A stretch of DNA of 64,000 bases from RUG714 sp964623515 (GTDB lineage: Bacteria; Bacillota; Clostridia; Oscillospirales; Acutalibacteraceae): contig CAZURV010000002.1 of assembly GCA_964623515.1 (NCBI GenBank), positions 62,001-126,000 on the forward strand. Reading direction: 5' to 3'. This document shows positions 1 through 8,757 of this stretch, piece by piece; position 1 is the first letter of the stretch; each line of letters begins with the position of its first letter. The position numbers were made by a program, and so were the translations under genes. A model generated the notes under the pieces. The model was not told the DNA's origin, did not search any database, and worked only from the letters and a program-made list of their open reading frames with translations.

Positions 1-384
1 AATTTCCGCCGCTTCTTCGGTGGATATGTCCCCTGCACAGTAATCAACCATGGTTTTATCTTCATAATTATCTTCATCGCTCAAGGTTACAAGATTGCAT
101 CGCAGAGCAATATCACTTTCTTTCATATTAACGCCGATTGAAAGCGCTTCGAGAGGCGAGCGCCCCGTATAGTAAATTTGAGGATCATAGCCCATAACGC
201 TGAGATTCGCAACATCGCTTCCGGGTTTGAGTCCGTCCGCTACTGTTTTGACTATACCTACTTCTCCCCTTTGTGCCATATAGTCAAAATTCGGTTTTTT
301 CGCCATCATCATTGGCGTTTTGCCGTGCAGTGCGGGCACCGGTTCATCTGCCATGCCATCATAAAGTACAACAATATATTTCAT
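1..384 (-). CDS. apgM: Cofactor-independent phosphoglycerate mutase, ApgM type (partial, N-terminal part)
   Basis: Interconverts 3- and 2-phosphoglycerate in glycolysis. Only the first 128 codons lie in the window; the gene runs off the left edge. Translating the minus strand gives an N-terminus MKYIVVLYDGMADEP, followed by GKTPMMMAKKPNFD, a GSDVANLSVMGYDP block and YYTGRSPLEA. These match the metal-binding Asp and the phospho-acceptor Ser region (SDVANLS) of the archaeal-type, alkaline-phosphatase-superfamily mutase found in many Clostridia. The ATG at 384 is preceded by a good GGAGGG site. The family is clear; the rest of the protein cannot be checked here. Confidence 0.9.
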   Translation of the reverse strand, partial: MKYIVVLYDGMADEPVPALHGKTPMMMAKKPNFDYMAQRGEVGIVKTVADGLKPGSDVANLSVMGYDPQIYYTGRSPLEALSIGVNMKESDIALRCNLVTLSDEDNYEDKTMVDYCAGDISTEEAAEI

Positions 385-440
385 AATACCCTCCGAAAAA
401 TAATTCTTATAAAAATTATTTTAGCACATATATATTGTTA

Positions 441-469
441 TTGCAAAATAAAAAATTTTGTGATAGAAT
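441..469 (+). promoter_or_regulatory. Sigma-A-type promoter for tRNA-Pro
   Basis: TTGCAA (441-446), 17 bp spacer, TAGAAT (464-469) with an upstream TG (extended -10). It lies about 40 bp before the tRNA and is divergent from apgM. Confidence 0.6.
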
Positions 470-511
470 ACTAAGGAAATCGGAGGGAATCTATTCGGCA
501 CAACAAAAAAA

Positions 512-588
512 CGAGGTGTGGCTCAGTTTGGTAGAGCGCTGCGTTCGGGACGCAGAGGCCGCAGGTTCAAGTCCTGTCACCTCGACCA
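512..588 (+). tRNA. tRNA-Pro (CGG anticodon)
   Basis: The cloverleaf can be traced by eye: acceptor arms CGAGGTG and CACCTCG, a D-arm around GCTCAGTTTGGTAGAGC, an anticodon loop TTCGGGA flanked by CTGCG/CGCAG giving anticodon CGG, a T-arm with GGTTCAAGTCC, discriminator A585 and an encoded CCA at 586-588. A terminator hairpin follows directly. Confidence 0.95.
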
Positions 589-591
589 AAG

Positions 592-616
592 AAAGCAGTT
601 TTTCAACTGCTTTTTT
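592..616 (+). terminator. Intrinsic terminator after tRNA-Pro
   Basis: Hairpin AAAGCAGTT / AACTGCTTT with a 4-base loop, followed by a T-run. It begins 3 bases after the tRNA CCA end. Confidence 0.85.
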
Positions 617-812
617 ATTATACGCAAAACGTTCTCAAATAACGCTGTTATGCGGTTTTTGCTGTTTTGAAATTTTCAATATATTTTCAGGATATATAGA
701 AATTATTTAAAATAAGCCAACTATAAACTAACTCTTTGCTTTGCAAAACATCGCAGTTTTATATTAACAAATAATGCTTGCCGTGTATCGAAAGTGTGTT
801 TAACTTAAAACC

Positions 813-841
813 TTGTTTTCAATAAATTTGTTTAGTATAAT
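813..841 (+). promoter_or_regulatory. Putative promoter of the GIY-YIG gene
   Basis: TTGTTT (813-818), 17 bp spacer, TATAAT (836-841), 35 bp upstream of the start codon at 877. The -10 is perfect and the -35 is weak. Confidence 0.55.
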
Positions 842-876
842 TGACATTAGAATAACATTAAAGCGAGGATACATAT

Positions 877-1566
877 ATGGCAAGAGGAATTATTTATTGT
901 ATGACAACTATTGTTCCAGGGCTGGTAAAGATAGGAAAAACAGGTTCTGATAACTTTGAACAGCGTATGTATAATTTAGAACACAATGGTTATGTTCAGG
1001 TAGTAGGATTAAAGAGAAAATTCGCTATTGAGGTTGATGACTATGATGAAAAAGAAGTTTTACTGCATGATATTTTCAGTAAAAGTAACGTTGGCAATAC
1101 AGAGTTATTTGCAATAGATGTAGATTTAGTTGTTCAATTATTATCGTCTTTTGACGGTAAGCAAATATATCCCGAAACCATGACGAAAGAAGAAGTATTT
1201 TATACTGCAACTGACGAAAGAACGGCAAATGTTAATAGCGTCAATAAATATACTGTTCCTGACGGAGAATATTACTTATATGAAAACAATAGAAAATATG
1301 GCATTATTCAGGCTAAAATGAAGGTTGTGGATAATAAATTTATTGTCCTTAAGGGAAGCACTTGTTTACCATGTGATAAAAAAGATATGCCCAATATTAA
1401 GAAAACAGCACCTGTAAAAAATAATATACTTCAAGAAGATGTTAAGTGTAATTCACCATCAACTGCAGGATGGGTTGTTTTAGGTACAAATAATAACGGT
1501 TGGTTTAAATGGAAGAATGCAGATGGTTGTCCTCTTGATATTTATCGAGTGGACAATAACGACTGA
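877..1566 (+). CDS. GIY-YIG nuclease-family protein with C-terminal DUF4357-like domain
   Basis: 229 residues. Residues 4-35 carry the GIY-YIG signature in its T5orf172-like form: GIIYCMT, PGLVKIGKT (the YIG strand), then NFEQRMYNLE with Arg30 as the likely catalytic arginine. Residues about 127-224 look like DUF4357: KYGIIQAKMKV, FIVLKGSTC and the SPSTAGWVVLGTNNNGWFKW block that ends the domain. These proteins accompany phage, restriction and other accessory genes; the biological target is unknown. SD GAGGA precedes the ATG. The gene is AT-richer than its neighbours and sits just beyond a tRNA gene, suggesting an acquired cassette. Family call is firm, function is not. Confidence 0.8.
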   Translation: MARGIIYCMTTIVPGLVKIGKTGSDNFEQRMYNLEHNGYVQVVGLKRKFAIEVDDYDEKEVLLHDIFSKSNVGNTELFAIDVDLVVQLLSSFDGKQIYPETMTKEEVFYTATDERTANVNSVNKYTVPDGEYYLYENNRKYGIIQAKMKVVDNKFIVLKGSTCLPCDKKDMPNIKKTAPVKNNILQEDVKCNSPSTAGWVVLGTNNNGWFKWKNADGCPLDIYRVDNND

Positions 1567-2138
1567 ATCTTTTGATTTTAATAGAGGGTTTAATAGTTAT
1601 ACGCATTGTTGCACAAGTAACAAAAATAAAAAGAAACCCTGTAAAGAAGGTGCAACTTAGGGATTTACGAAAACAAGTAAATTTCAACCGGCACTCTTCA
1701 AGCGGAGCGTAAAAATCAAGACCGTGCCGAAGGATTGAACCTTTAGCATGGTCTTGATTTATGCCCTGAATTGAACAAAAACAGCTTGAAATATTTGTCT
1801 GCATTTTTTTGAAAATGACTTGCTATATCCGTAGTTTAGAGCGAATATGTGTACTACCGAAAGGGAAAACAAAGAAAACGGAGGACACGAAAATGATAGC
1901 AACCAACTACGGAAACGGGTACAAATTCAAAGCCATCATGGAGCGAGCGCAGCAAGGACACCGTCAGCATTCAGGCAAAGGAATACCACACAATATCAAA
2001 AGCGGAATGAACATCGGCAGCGAATACCGCTTTATCCGTTTTTCGTATCAACCTTAGGCCGCATTGTTTTTATCAGCACAACCGAAAGAACTCGATTTTT
2101 TTGCTATGTTCCTAAAATTTATAACTATTCATCTATAC
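1567..2138. other. Gene-poor stretch with probable decayed mobile-element sequence
   Basis: No convincing complete gene. Short open frames occur, including one from an ATG at 1891 with a GGAGG site and a frame at about 1600-1710 reading RIVAQVTKIKRNPVKK. None resembles a family I can name with confidence. Together with the tRNA-Pro and the GIY-YIG gene, this suggests the remains of an insertion. Confidence 0.4.
1713..1760. repeat. Long inverted repeat, possible bidirectional terminator
   Basis: AAATCAAGACCGTGC (1713-1727) pairs with GCATGGTCTTGATTT (1746-1760) over 15 positions with one G-T wobble. A secondary AAGG/CCTT pairing lies inside the loop. On the minus strand the stem is followed by TTTTT; on the plus strand only TTT ends the arm. 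It could end the GIY-YIG transcript or be a palindromic relic of a mobile element. Confidence 0.6.
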
Positions 2139-2167
2139 AAAAAACCCGGATGTTTCACGCATCCGAG
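2139..2167 (-). terminator. Intrinsic terminator of the GH13 glycosidase gene
   Basis: On the minus strand CTCGGATG / CATCCGGG forms an 8-bp stem (one T-G pair) with loop CGTGAAA, followed by six T residues, about 55 bp after the stop codon. Confidence 0.85.
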
Positions 2168-2222
2168 CTTTTATAATTTGAATACCGGTTTATATTTGTG
2201 TAAACGCCTTGCGTACCATCAA

Positions 2223-4088
2223 TTAAAACCATTCTCCGAGTGCATAAACACAATATCCGTCCGGGTTTAGGAGTATTTTCCCGCCGTTTGGTTTATCCCC
2301 GAGAAAAACAAACGGATTCTTCCATTCTTCGGGCAGTGTTACCACTCGGTTTTCCTTCCCTCTGTTTACAGCTATGAGGATTTTATCTCTGCCCCTTTCA
2401 CGGATATAACAAAGCGTGTCTTCATCCGTAGGCACAAAAACAATATTTCCGTTCTTTAATGCCGTACATACCTTACGGAGATTGCCGATTCTCTTATACC
2501 AGCCGATAAATTCGAATTTTTCTTTTCCCCAGGGATAGCACAAGCGGTTAAACGGATCGCTGTAACCTTCCATCCCGGCTTCATCACCATAGTATATACT
2601 TGGAACTCCGGGGAGCGTAAACTGAATAAGTGTGGCTATCTTTAGGCGTTTAAATCCGATTTCCCACTCCTCTTCTGATAAATGCTGCCCGTTCTGCCAT
2701 TCGCGGTCTTTGCCTGTGCTGTCTTCCCCTGCAAGGCGCGTAATAATTCTCGGTGTGTCATGCGTTCCAAGCATATTCATCAAAGAATGAAGTACAGCAG
2801 GCGGATAATTCTCAATAACCGAAAGTATCGTATTTCTGAACGCTTCACTGCCGCCGTACCTTATAAATTTAATAATTGCTTCGCAAAACGGATAATTCAT
2901 AACGCTGTCAAGTTGCTTTCCCAAAAGATATTTGCGCCTGGAGCCATAGCTTATCTTATTTGTAGCGTCTTCCCAAACCTCGCCCAGAATCAGTGCGTCT
3001 TCATCTTCTTCTTTCACCGCTTCTCTGAACTTTTCAAGAAAAACATCGGGAAGCTCGTCGGCAACATCGAGTCTCCAGCCTTTTATTCCTGCTTTCAGCC
3101 ACTTGCGTGCAACGCCGTTTTTGCCTGTAATAAATTCTATAAAATCTTCGTTGTCCTCGTTAATTTCAGGCAATAGTTTTATTCCCCACCACGCCTTGTA
3201 ATCGTCCGGCCAGTTATTGAATTTAAACCAGGGATAATACTTTGACTCTTTTGAATTATACGCACCCGGTTCATCTTTATAGCGATTATACATATTAAAA
3301 TAACGGCTGTCCTGACCGACATGACTGAAAACACCATCCAGTATGATATGAATACCGAGTTCTTCCGCTTGTTTGCAAAGATGCTTTAAATCTTTTTCAT
3401 CTCCGAGCATACCGTCGATTTTCATATAATCGGCAGTATTATATCTGTGATTTGCATGCGCTTCAAAAATCGGGTTTATGTAGATACACGTAACTCCGAG
3501 ATTTTTGAGCATTGGGAGTTTTTCCTCTATGCCTTTGAGATTGCCGCCGAAATAATCGTTGTTTTTCACAATGCCGTTTACCGGGTGCCATTCGGGTATG
3601 CCGTCGTAATCGGTGCGTACAACGCGGTCTGTATACGGATTTTCAACTCCGTTTTCCCCTATTGCAAATCTATCGGGGAAAATCTGATAGATAATACCGC
3701 CGCGAAGCCATTCTGGCACTTTAAAATCCTTATCATAAACCGTTATTTGCCAATCGGTTCCGTTCCAGCCGAGTTGCCCGCACGAATCATAATCCCGCTT
3801 TGTGATAAACCCGTTGCTGTAAGGCACGCGGTATTCAAAATGATACCAGTAAATCTGCGGTTTTTCCGGCGTGTAATCAATGCTCCACCATTCGTAATCG
3901 TTTCCGCACATACCGTCCCATTTCATCTCTATGTATTCGGAGTCATTATAATCCGTATGAATCACAAGTTGCGCTCCCTCACATACATAATACCTCGGCA
4001 TACAAATTCTGAGCGTAACGGTTTCGCCCGCTTTTAAAGCGCGGCAGATATTTTTATAAGCTGTATCGTGAGAATTATAAAACTCCAT
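2223..4088 (-). CDS. GH13 alpha-amylase-family glycosidase (neopullulanase / maltogenic-amylase-like)
   Basis: 621 residues, without a signal peptide, so probably cytoplasmic and acting on imported malto-oligosaccharides or glycogen-type glucans. Residues 1-120 form a beta-rich N-terminal domain like CBM34. The catalytic barrel starts near 130 (GGIIYQIFPDRF). Conserved region I is DGVFSHVG (251-258); the nucleophile is Asp341 in GWRLDVA, the acid/base is Glu370 in LILGE, and the third carboxylate is Asp444 in GTHDTPR. YYGDEAG and a beta-sandwich C-terminus complete the family pattern. SD GGAGG precedes the ATG. Exact substrate (pullulan, cyclodextrin, maltodextrin) cannot be read from sequence. 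Confidence 0.88.
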   Translation of the reverse strand: MEFYNSHDTAYKNICRALKAGETVTLRICMPRYYVCEGAQLVIHTDYNDSEYIEMKWDGMCGNDYEWWSIDYTPEKPQIYWYHFEYRVPYSNGFITKRDYDSCGQLGWNGTDWQITVYDKDFKVPEWLRGGIIYQIFPDRFAIGENGVENPYTDRVVRTDYDGIPEWHPVNGIVKNNDYFGGNLKGIEEKLPMLKNLGVTCIYINPIFEAHANHRYNTADYMKIDGMLGDEKDLKHLCKQAEELGIHIILDGVFSHVGQDSRYFNMYNRYKDEPGAYNSKESKYYPWFKFNNWPDDYKAWWGIKLLPEINEDNEDFIEFITGKNGVARKWLKAGIKGWRLDVADELPDVFLEKFREAVKEEDEDALILGEVWEDATNKISYGSRRKYLLGKQLDSVMNYPFCEAIIKFIRYGGSEAFRNTILSVIENYPPAVLHSLMNMLGTHDTPRIITRLAGEDSTGKDREWQNGQHLSEEEWEIGFKRLKIATLIQFTLPGVPSIYYGDEAGMEGYSDPFNRLCYPWGKEKFEFIGWYKRIGNLRKVCTALKNGNIVFVPTDEDTLCYIRERGRDKILIAVNRGKENRVVTLPEEWKNPFVFLGDKPNGGKILLNPDGYCVYALGEWF

Positions 4089-4181
4089 GTTTCCTCCGTT
4101 TTATAAGGCGAAGGACGCCGAAGCCGATACGGTTTTGACGACCTCCCTCCACCTTCGTTTGTTTCTTCTTTCCGCCGGGAA

Positions 4182-5123
4182 TTATTTAAACTTATGCTTG
4201 CGCAGTTTTTTTATGTCCGAAAGATTATAAGGCGTTGTCTGATAAACAAAATAGTTAAGCCAGTTGCTATAAAACAACGTGGCGCAACTGCGCCAGTTGA
4301 CAATCGGTTCTTTCCTTTCATCGTTATCGGGAAAATAATTTTTCGGGACGGCGGTATCAAGTCCGGCCGCTTTGTCACGCAGATATTCGTTTTTCAATGT
4401 ATCTCCGTCATATTCAAAATGGCCCGTCACGAAAATCTGCCTGCCCCGTTTGCTTGCAGCACAAAGCACACCTGCTTCATCGCTCGATGCCATAATCCGC
4501 AGTGATTCGATTTTCTCAAGATCTTCGCGTTTTACTGCGGTATATCTTGACTGCGGAACGTAAAACTCATCGTCAAATCCGCGGAACAAAATTGCATTTT
4601 TCCTTTCAAGTCTGTGTTTGTACAGCCCGAAAAGCTTTTCCGGCAGTTCATATTTCCCCACTCCGTAATGATAATACAGTCCCGCCTGGGCACCCCAACA
4701 GATATGCAGAGTGCTTGTTACATGGCTTTTGCTCCATTCCATAATTTCGCACAGCTCATCCCAGTATTCAACATCTTCAAACTCCATCTTCTCAACGGGA
4801 GCTCCGGTGATAACCATACCATCGTACTTTTTTTCTTTGATTTCATTGAATGTTTGATAAAACGCAAGCATATGGTCCTCGGACACATGGGACGCTTTAT
4901 GAGAAGCAGTCTGTAAAAATTCCATTTCAACTTGCAGAGGGGAATTCCCCAGCAGTCGTACAAGCTGAGTCTCTGTTTCTATCTTTGTAGGCATTAAATT
5001 CAAAAGCAATATTTTAAGCGGCCGGATATTCTGCGTAATCGCCCTGGTTTCCGTCATAACAAAAATATTTTCTTTTTCCATCTGCTTTGTCGCCGGCAGA
5101 TTATTCGGTATTTTTATCGGCAT
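4182..5123 (-). CDS. metA: Homoserine O-acetyltransferase (MetA family)
   Basis: Acylates L-homoserine at the first committed step of methionine synthesis. 313 residues, typical length. The catalytic Cys142 lies in LHICWGAQAGLY, His235 and Glu237 in TGHFEYD. Residue 111 is Glu (TGAPVE); in this family Glu111 marks acetyl-CoA use whereas Gly111 marks succinyl-CoA use, so acetyltransferase is inferred although many databases label the family O-succinyltransferase. The product, O-acetylhomoserine, is the substrate of MetY encoded at 19.5 kb. A second, destroyed metA copy lies directly downstream of metY. The 250-bp leader carries a strong hairpin (5221-5253) but no SAM-riboswitch consensus. Confidence 0.93.
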   Translation of the reverse strand: MPIKIPNNLPATKQMEKENIFVMTETRAITQNIRPLKILLLNLMPTKIETETQLVRLLGNSPLQVEMEFLQTASHKASHVSEDHMLAFYQTFNEIKEKKYDGMVITGAPVEKMEFEDVEYWDELCEIMEWSKSHVTSTLHICWGAQAGLYYHYGVGKYELPEKLFGLYKHRLERKNAILFRGFDDEFYVPQSRYTAVKREDLEKIESLRIMASSDEAGVLCAASKRGRQIFVTGHFEYDGDTLKNEYLRDKAAGLDTAVPKNYFPDNDERKEPIVNWRSCATLFYSNWLNYFVYQTTPYNLSDIKKLRKHKFK

Positions 5124-5220
5124 TTTATTTTCCCTTTTTATTCTTTTATATCCGCTGATATAAGATATAAATATGCCGCGGATTATATAATTTTATATTG
5201 CTTTGTTTTGTCCTGCTCCG

Positions 5221-5253
5221 TGTGGGAACATAAACTCAACTGATGTTGCCACA
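5221..5253 (-). promoter_or_regulatory. Hairpin in the metA leader
   Basis: In the minus-strand transcript TGTGGCAACAT pairs with ATGTTCCCACA (10 of 11 pairs) around an 11-base loop, roughly 100 bases upstream of the metA start. No T-run follows, so it is not an intrinsic terminator. Function unknown; SAM-I consensus blocks are absent. The remainder of 5124-5374 is AT-rich with several TATAAT-like hexamers. Confidence 0.4.
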
Positions 5254-5374
5254 TGCTCCAAAACCGTCAAAAGCTTTGATTTAATGTATGTTTCATGATG
5301 TTATTATAACATAATAATTATAACACAATATAAAATAATATCAACTCCATCAACTCCGCATTTGCCCATATAAA

Positions 5375-6034
5375 TTAAATTAAAGCGGTTATCATAAAGG
5401 TTTCCCTGTATTTATTATAAAGATATTTAAAATCCGATATCTTCCGTAAATCCATACCGATAAAAAAGGTAGGTATTTTAATGATTTCGGCAATTCCGTT
5501 CCCGAATTTGGATTCCTCACTCTTTTCACTACAGGAGTCGGATTCAAGCCCGGAACAGGCGCACAATACCCTGCATATTGTTTCGCTTCGGTCATTACCG
5601 CTATCAAAAAAGTCTGCATAAGATATTTTATTGCCCTCTGCCTTAACGATGTATACAGTTCTTGCGCGGAATTTTTTCAAATACCTTGCAATCGGCAGAA
5701 ACGCTTTCTTTCGCAGATCAAATTCGGTGTCGGCTCTTTTCCCGGAACACATGTATGGAATCACAACAATGCTTTTTCTCTCCATTGCCGCCTTGATTCT
5801 TACGCCTTCCATTTCGCCGTTGACGGAAACCGACGATAAAACATCTTCAATAAATTTAACCAGCATAAGAGAGGCCATCCACTCCCTTTCGGTGAAGCCA
5901 GCCAAATACACGGCGGGCCGTTCCCCGTTTCCGTATTTCAGAGCGGGTATGCAATTATTGATTAAAAATATTTCCAAATCTTCATATCGGTTTTTCAGCT
6001 CAAATATCGTGTCCCACAGTGCGGACATAAACAT
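5375..6034 (-). CDS. M14 zinc-carboxypeptidase-like protein lacking catalytic residues
   Basis: 219 residues, no signal peptide. Residues 41-65 (AVYLAGFTEREWMASLMLVKF) align with the first zinc motif of M14 peptidases, normally of the form HANEW; here the zinc His is Thr48 while Glu51 and Trp52 remain. Residues 114-139 (PIARYLKKF... VYIVKAEGNKISY) align with the region that normally contains LHSQG; the zinc His is replaced by Lys131. The protein is also shorter than the usual ~300 residues. It is probably a non-catalytic relative or a degenerating gene kept in frame. SD GGAGGG precedes the ATG. Homology is inferred by eye, so moderate certainty. Confidence 0.6.
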   Translation of the reverse strand: MFMSALWDTIFELKNRYEDLEIFLINNCIPALKYGNGERPAVYLAGFTEREWMASLMLVKFIEDVLSSVSVNGEMEGVRIKAAMERKSIVVIPYMCSGKRADTEFDLRKKAFLPIARYLKKFRARTVYIVKAEGNKISYADFFDSGNDRSETICRVLCACSGLESDSCSEKSEESKFGNGIAEIIKIPTFFIGMDLRKISDFKYLYNKYRETFMITALI

Positions 6035-6195
6035 GATAATCCCTCCGTATTTCTCAAGCAGTAGTGAAAAGGCGTTCCCTGCACCCGAAAACAGCAGTTT
6101 TTAATTTTCTTTAATTTATATGGAAATCCTCTCGTCTTTATGTTAAAATATTTTAACAGAGTTTTTCCTCTGAAATAACGGAACGGTGCTTCATT

Positions 6196-6753
6196 TTGAT
6201 AGAAAAAGAAAAATTTGTTAGAAATCTGAAAACGCACAAAGGGAAAATATTAACTTTCCGCGAGGACGAGGTGATTTGTCCGAACGGCAAAACAAGCGTG
6301 CGTGATGTTATAGACCATAACGGCGGGGTATGCGTTGCCCCGATTACGGAGAACGGTGAACTTCTGTTTGTACGTCAATACCGTTATTCTTATGATGAAA
6401 TACTGCTTGAACTCCCCGCGGGAAAATTGGAAAAAGACGAAACCGAATCTCCACTTGCGGCAGGCATACGCGAACTTGAAGAGGAAACAGGAGTAAAAGC
6501 CGATACTGTTATAGACCTCGGCATATTCTATCCCACTTGTGGTTACTGCAATGAAAAAATATATCTGTTTGCCGCGGCAAACCTACACTACGGCGCACAA
6601 AATCTTGACCCCGATGAATATATTGAAACCGAGAAAATTACCGTTAACAAAGCGGTTGATATGGTTATGCGCGGAGGAATCAAGGACGGCAAATCCATCG
6701 CGCTGATTTTAAAGATAAACGAACTTATCAAAAACGGCGGACTGAAAATCTGA
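6196..6753 (+). CDS. nudF: NUDIX hydrolase, ADP-ribose pyrophosphatase type
   Basis: 185 residues. Hydrolyses ADP-ribose or related nucleoside diphosphate sugars to AMP and a sugar phosphate. The NUDIX box runs through PAGKLEKDE...GIRELEEETGV, with the REx2EE metal-binding helix intact; the segment between the first Glu and REL is two residues longer than the textbook spacing. VRQYRYSYDEILLELPAG is typical of ADPRase members. The most likely start is TTG at 6196 with only a weak SD, because no ATG exists before the conserved region. It opens a nudF-nth-rarA run on the plus strand. Confidence 0.85.
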   Translation: MIEKEKFVRNLKTHKGKILTFREDEVICPNGKTSVRDVIDHNGGVCVAPITENGELLFVRQYRYSYDEILLELPAGKLEKDETESPLAAGIRELEEETGVKADTVIDLGIFYPTCGYCNEKIYLFAAANLHYGAQNLDPDEYIETEKITVNKAVDMVMRGGIKDGKSIALILKINELIKNGGLKI

Positions 6754-6805
6754 AACCCACAGGCAAAACCTCAGTTCACTTAATCAACCAAAAGGCGAGG
6801 AATGT

Positions 6806-7450
6806 ATGACTAAAAAAGAAAGAGCATATTTAATTGTTGAAAAGATGAAAGAACTGTATCCTGATGCCGCATGTTCCCTGAAATACAAAACGCCGCTTCA
6901 GCTTTTAATTGCCGTTATTCTTTCCGCACAATGCACGGATGCAAGGGTAAATCTTGTTACCCCGGCACTGTTTGAACGTTTTCCCTCGTTGGAAGATTTT
7001 TGTGAAGCAGACGCAGAAGAAATAGGAAAATACATACATTCCTGCGGTTTTTATAATTCAAAAAGCAAAAACATTCTTGCTATGTGCAGAATGCTTAAAA
7101 GCGATTTCGGCGGAGAAGTACCCGATAACATAGATGATTTGGTCAAGCTTCCCGGCGTAGGCAGGAAAACCGCAAACCTGATATGCGGCGACGTTTACGG
7201 TAAGCCGAGCTACGTTGTAGACACACATATGATAAGAATAAGCCGGAGAATGGGAATTGCAGAATTAGATAAAAACGAAAGCAATCCCGCCCCTAAAATA
7301 GAAACACAGCTCAGAAAAGTACTGCCGCCGGAAGAAAGCGGTGCATTCTGCCACAGAGTTGTGCTTCACGGGCGCGCACTTTGCACCGCGCGTAAAGCAA
7401 AATGCGAAGAATGCGGACTTAACGAATTATGCCTTAAAAAGTTCAAATAA
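6806..7450 (+). CDS. nth: Endonuclease III (DNA glycosylase / AP lyase)
   Basis: 214 residues. Base-excision repair enzyme that removes oxidised pyrimidines and nicks at AP sites. Helix-hairpin-helix LPGVGRKTA includes the catalytic Lys121; catalytic Asp139 lies in VVDTHMIR. The C-terminal [4Fe-4S] cluster motif is complete: Cys193-x6-Cys200-x2-Cys203-x5-Cys209. ATG at 6806 has an upstream GGCGAGG site. It lies 53 bp after nudF and 36 bp before rarA, probably co-transcribed. Confidence 0.97.
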   Translation: MTKKERAYLIVEKMKELYPDAACSLKYKTPLQLLIAVILSAQCTDARVNLVTPALFERFPSLEDFCEADAEEIGKYIHSCGFYNSKSKNILAMCRMLKSDFGGEVPDNIDDLVKLPGVGRKTANLICGDVYGKPSYVVDTHMIRISRRMGIAELDKNESNPAPKIETQLRKVLPPEESGAFCHRVVLHGRALCTARKAKCEECGLNELCLKKFK

Positions 7451-7485
7451 ATAATCTTTGCCGGCAAATATAAACGGAGGAAACT

Positions 7486-8757
7486 ATGAGTTCGCCTTTA
7501 GCAGACAGAATACGGCCGCATGAGCTTGACGACATATGCGGTCAGCAGCATTTAATAGGAAAAAATAAACCGCTGAGGAATATCATTGAAAACGGAAACA
7601 TTCCGAATATGATATTCTACGGTCCGTCCGGAATCGGAAAAACAACAGTAGCGGAAATTATTGCAGCGAAAACGCATAAGCGCTTACATCATCTGAACGG
7701 CACGAACGCCTCAACCAAGGATATCCGCGATATTGTTGATGAGCTAGACACAATGCTCGCTCCCGACGGCGTGCTTTTGTATCTTGATGAAATTCAGTAT
7801 TTTAACAAACGCCAGCAACAAAGTCTTCTCGAATATATCGAAAACGGCAAGATAACGCTTATCGCTTCAACAACGGAAAATCCTTATTTCTATGTGTATA
7901 ACGCGGTTTTGAGCCGATGCACGGTTTTTGAATTTAAACCGCTGACCCCGGAGGATATACTTCCCGTAACAGAACGTGTGTTCAAAATAATGAGCGATGA
8001 AAACGGAGTAGAGTTTGAAATTGAAAACGGCGTGAAAGAGCACATCGCCAAAGCCTGCTCCGGAGACGTCAGGAAAGCGGTTAACGCCTGTGAACTTTGC
8101 TTTTTATCTTCGGTTATGGAAGGACGAAAATGCAGAATAAGCCTTGAAAACGCAAAAAGCCTTACACAGAAAAGCAATATGCGCTTTGACCGCGGAGGAG
8201 ACAGTAATTACGATACGCTTTCCGCATTTCAGAAATCTATGAGAGGGTCAGATCCGGACGCCTCCGTTCATTACCTCGCCCGTCTGCTCGCTGGCGGTGA
8301 TTTAATCGGCGCGTGCCGCAGACTTATGGTGTGCGCCTGTGAAGATGTGGGCCTCGCATATCCGCAGATTATATCGATTGTAAAATCTGCTGTTGACATT
8401 GCCTTGCAGGTAGGAATGCCCGAAGCAAGAATCCCGCTTGCAGATGCAGTCATACTCGTTGCAACAAGTCCGAAAAGCAATTCAGGTATCTGCGCTGTTG
8501 ACGCCGCCCTGAACGATATATCGGCGGGAAAAGGAGGAGAAGTTCCGAATAATCTTAAAGACACCCATTATTCCGGAGCTGAAAAGCTCGGCAGAGGAAC
8601 TGAATATAAATATTCGCACAGTTATCCAAATCACTGGGTTAAACAACAGTTTCTTCCCGATTCGCTTGCCGGTGTCCGATATTATAATTTCGGAGACAAT
8701 AAAGTTGAACAAACGGCAAAATTATATTGGGATAAAATCAAAAACAATACAAAATGA
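7486..8757 (+). CDS. rarA: Replication-associated recombination AAA+ ATPase RarA/MgsA
   Basis: 423 residues. Clamp-loader-like ATPase acting at stalled replication forks. The N-terminus PLADRIRPHELDDICGQQHL is the RarA hallmark; Walker A is GPSGIGKTT (46-54), Walker B LLYLDEIQ with Asp101-Glu102. The arginine-finger strand VLSRCTVFEF and the C-terminal oligomerisation domain (HYSGAEKLGRGTEYKYSHSYPNHWV) are present. SD GGAGG precedes the ATG. Last gene of the nudF-nth-rarA group. Confidence 0.95.
   Translation: MSSPLADRIRPHELDDICGQQHLIGKNKPLRNIIENGNIPNMIFYGPSGIGKTTVAEIIAAKTHKRLHHLNGTNASTKDIRDIVDELDTMLAPDGVLLYLDEIQYFNKRQQQSLLEYIENGKITLIASTTENPYFYVYNAVLSRCTVFEFKPLTPEDILPVTERVFKIMSDENGVEFEIENGVKEHIAKACSGDVRKAVNACELCFLSSVMEGRKCRISLENAKSLTQKSNMRFDRGGDSNYDTLSAFQKSMRGSDPDASVHYLARLLAGGDLIGACRRLMVCACEDVGLAYPQIISIVKSAVDIALQVGMPEARIPLADAVILVATSPKSNSGICAVDAALNDISAGKGGEVPNNLKDTHYSGAEKLGRGTEYKYSHSYPNHWVKQQFLPDSLAGVRYYNFGDNKVEQTAKLYWDKIKNNTK

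Noticed and set aside
178..474. 98-codon plus-strand frame at the left edge
   Set aside because: It is antisense to the phosphoglycerate mutase gene, which has clear family motifs on the minus strand.
5124..5374. Possible SAM riboswitch before metA
   Set aside because: None of the SAM-I, SAM-II or SAM-IV conserved blocks could be read; only an isolated hairpin is present.
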